This document shows, one piece after another, positions 15,072 to 15,772 of a stretch of DNA of 15,772 nucleotides. The notes under the pieces are model-generated. The model was not told where the DNA came from. It was given only the letters and a program-made list of their open reading frames with translations, and made no database searches. The translations under genes and the position numbers were made by a program. The stretch is from an uncultured Blautia sp. (GTDB lineage Bacteria > Bacillota > Clostridia > Lachnospirales > Lachnospiraceae), in contig NZ_CAKRNY010000064.1 of NCBI RefSeq assembly GCF_934371575.1, positions 1 to 15,772 of the forward strand, given 5' to 3'. The first letter of the stretch is position 1, and every line of letters begins with the position of its first letter.

Positions 15072-15245
15072 TCACTCGAAATTAATTACAAGTTTACTCT
15101 GTTCACATTGAATTTGCACTTGATTTCCTGGTTCAAAATCGTATTCTTGTAACTATTTTCTCTATAATCGAATCTGAGGGACAAGAACACGCTTTTTCCT
15201 ACAATGCTAAAAACCATCTGGATATTTTTCTGATATTTTGTTCAA
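15072..15245 (-). pseudogene. Broken SymE-like toxin gene
   Basis: In one minus-strand frame, 15200-15072 reads KKRVLVPQIRL, stop, RK, stop, LQEYDFEPGNQVQIQCEQSK, LVINFE, stop. This follows the SymE family layout (P-x-[IL]-R-L-x-G-K-W-L-x-x-x-G-F-x-x-G-x-x-[VI]-x-[VI]-x-x-x-x-x-x-L-[VI]-I), with TAG in place of the W before LQE and a second TAG after IRL. The frame extends upstream to about 15245 through one more stop. SymE proteins are AbrB-fold toxins or RNA-affecting proteins. With three stops this copy is dead. It lies next to the promoter of the Xre operon. Confidence 0.6.
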
Positions 15246-15291
15246 ATGGTCCCCTTGGTTTATTTTCACTAGAATAATCATTTCGTTCGAA

Positions 15292-15319
15292 CAATAAAAT
15301 ACCACCAGTTATCTGGTGG
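15292..15319 (-). terminator. Intrinsic terminator, minus strand
   Basis: A perfect 7-bp stem, CCACCAG with CTGGTGG (15302-15308 with 15313-15319), has a 4-base loop. On the minus strand it runs into TATTTTATT. It would end transcripts coming from the right, although no clear gene is visible there. Confidence 0.55.
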
Positions 15320-15772
15320 CTTCTCCAAGTTATAGACACATTCCCTTTTTCTGTGGTTTTTTGAATGCTGTTAAATTATCAGATGAAGATATATACCCTC
15401 TAAGACGCTGAGAATTAAATCTTTCTATGCTGATCTTATGAAGTTGTACTCATCTCTGTATTCATTTACATAGAAAACCGTGAAAACTCTGATTAAATCA
15501 GAAGCTCAACTTTACAAAGAACAGAATCCCCTTCTTTTTATCCTGGTATGGGATTCTTCTGAATGCCTTGCAAGCTTGTTTTTGTTTACCATTTTCACAA
15601 GGAAGATAATAAGCATACGTGTATGCGGTGGCTTTCTACAGATTATCATAATGCACTTTGCTTTCATATGATATCCTGCTGTTTTCGCATATTGTATTTC
15701 TCCCTTCTGAAGTTCTCTTTTCAGTTACATGACTATACCAGAAGTCGGGAAAATAGCAATTCATCAGATGTA
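15320..15772. other. About 450 bp without a convincing gene
   Basis: Short open frames occur on both strands (about 50-63 codons), but none has a good ribosome site together with protein-like composition. A minus-strand stretch of about 46 codons (around 15485-15625, containing AYTYAYYLPCENGKQ) looks somewhat protein-like but lacks a start, so it may be another gene remnant. A ribosome-like AGAAGGGAGA (minus strand, near 15710) precedes only an 8-codon frame. I see no repeat array or RNA gene. Confidence 0.4.

Noticed and set aside
14022..15415. CTCAGCGTC near 14022 and its inverted copy GACGCTGAG near 15405 as ends of an element
   Set aside because: Only nine bases match, flanking bases do not, and no recombinase lies between them. 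Chance is sufficient.
15480..15671. Plus-strand open frame of 63 codons
   Set aside because: No ribosome site, low-complexity hydrophobic composition, and a competing minus-strand remnant over the same bases. Not enough to call a gene.
1..15772. CRISPR array, tRNA or rRNA genes
   Set aside because: I found no regularly spaced repeats and no cloverleaf or conserved rRNA segments on either strand by eye.

Overview
The window looks like accessory chromosome of a gut Lachnospiraceae-type Firmicute (inference). The signs are AT-rich DNA, AGGAGG-like ribosome sites, TTGACA/TATAAT promoters, SipW-type secreted proteins, tandem large serine recombinases and hybrid histidine kinases with paired receptor domains. 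Nearly all genes are on the minus strand; the main exception is one TasA/CalY-like secreted protein.

Layout. Positions 1-1090 hold a secreted, membrane-anchored protein with its promoter and the start of a second exported protein. Positions 1090-1566 are gene-poor and contain a decayed group II intron reverse-transcriptase fragment and a terminator. Positions 1567-2312 carry a PIN-toxin/antitoxin pair with a clear promoter. Positions 2403-11273 form an approximately 8.87 kb segment bounded by a 43-bp direct repeat (40 of 43 identical). Reading leftward from the right-hand repeat, it holds two serine recombinases, the remnant of a third, a promoter, a cyclic di-GMP class I (GEMM-I) riboswitch with a terminator, a soluble PAS hybrid kinase and a membrane hybrid kinase. 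The second kinase ends 28 bp before the left repeat. Positions 11286-12218 encode the TasA/CalY-like protein, whose N-terminal region is cut exactly at the right repeat. Positions 12392-15016 hold a self-contained three-gene operon of unknown function (Xre regulator with a membrane tail, a small protein, a coiled-coil protein). A broken SymE-like toxin gene and about 450 bp without a convincing gene finish the window.

Main interpretation. The segment between the repeats looks like a compact recombinase-borne element whose cargo is a c-di-GMP-sensing RNA placed in front of two multi-domain phosphorelay kinases. It sits against the 5' end of a SipW-type matrix or surface-fibre gene. c-di-GMP commonly controls the switch between motile and sessile life in clostridia, so an element that combines c-di-GMP sensing, signalling kinases and insertion into a matrix gene is the most unusual feature here. 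The sequence shows the riboswitch, the repeats and the gene order. Mobility, reversibility and an effect on matrix production are inference. One point argues against simple on/off switching: both repeat copies carry an in-frame TGA, so precise excision would not by itself restore a longer N-terminus.
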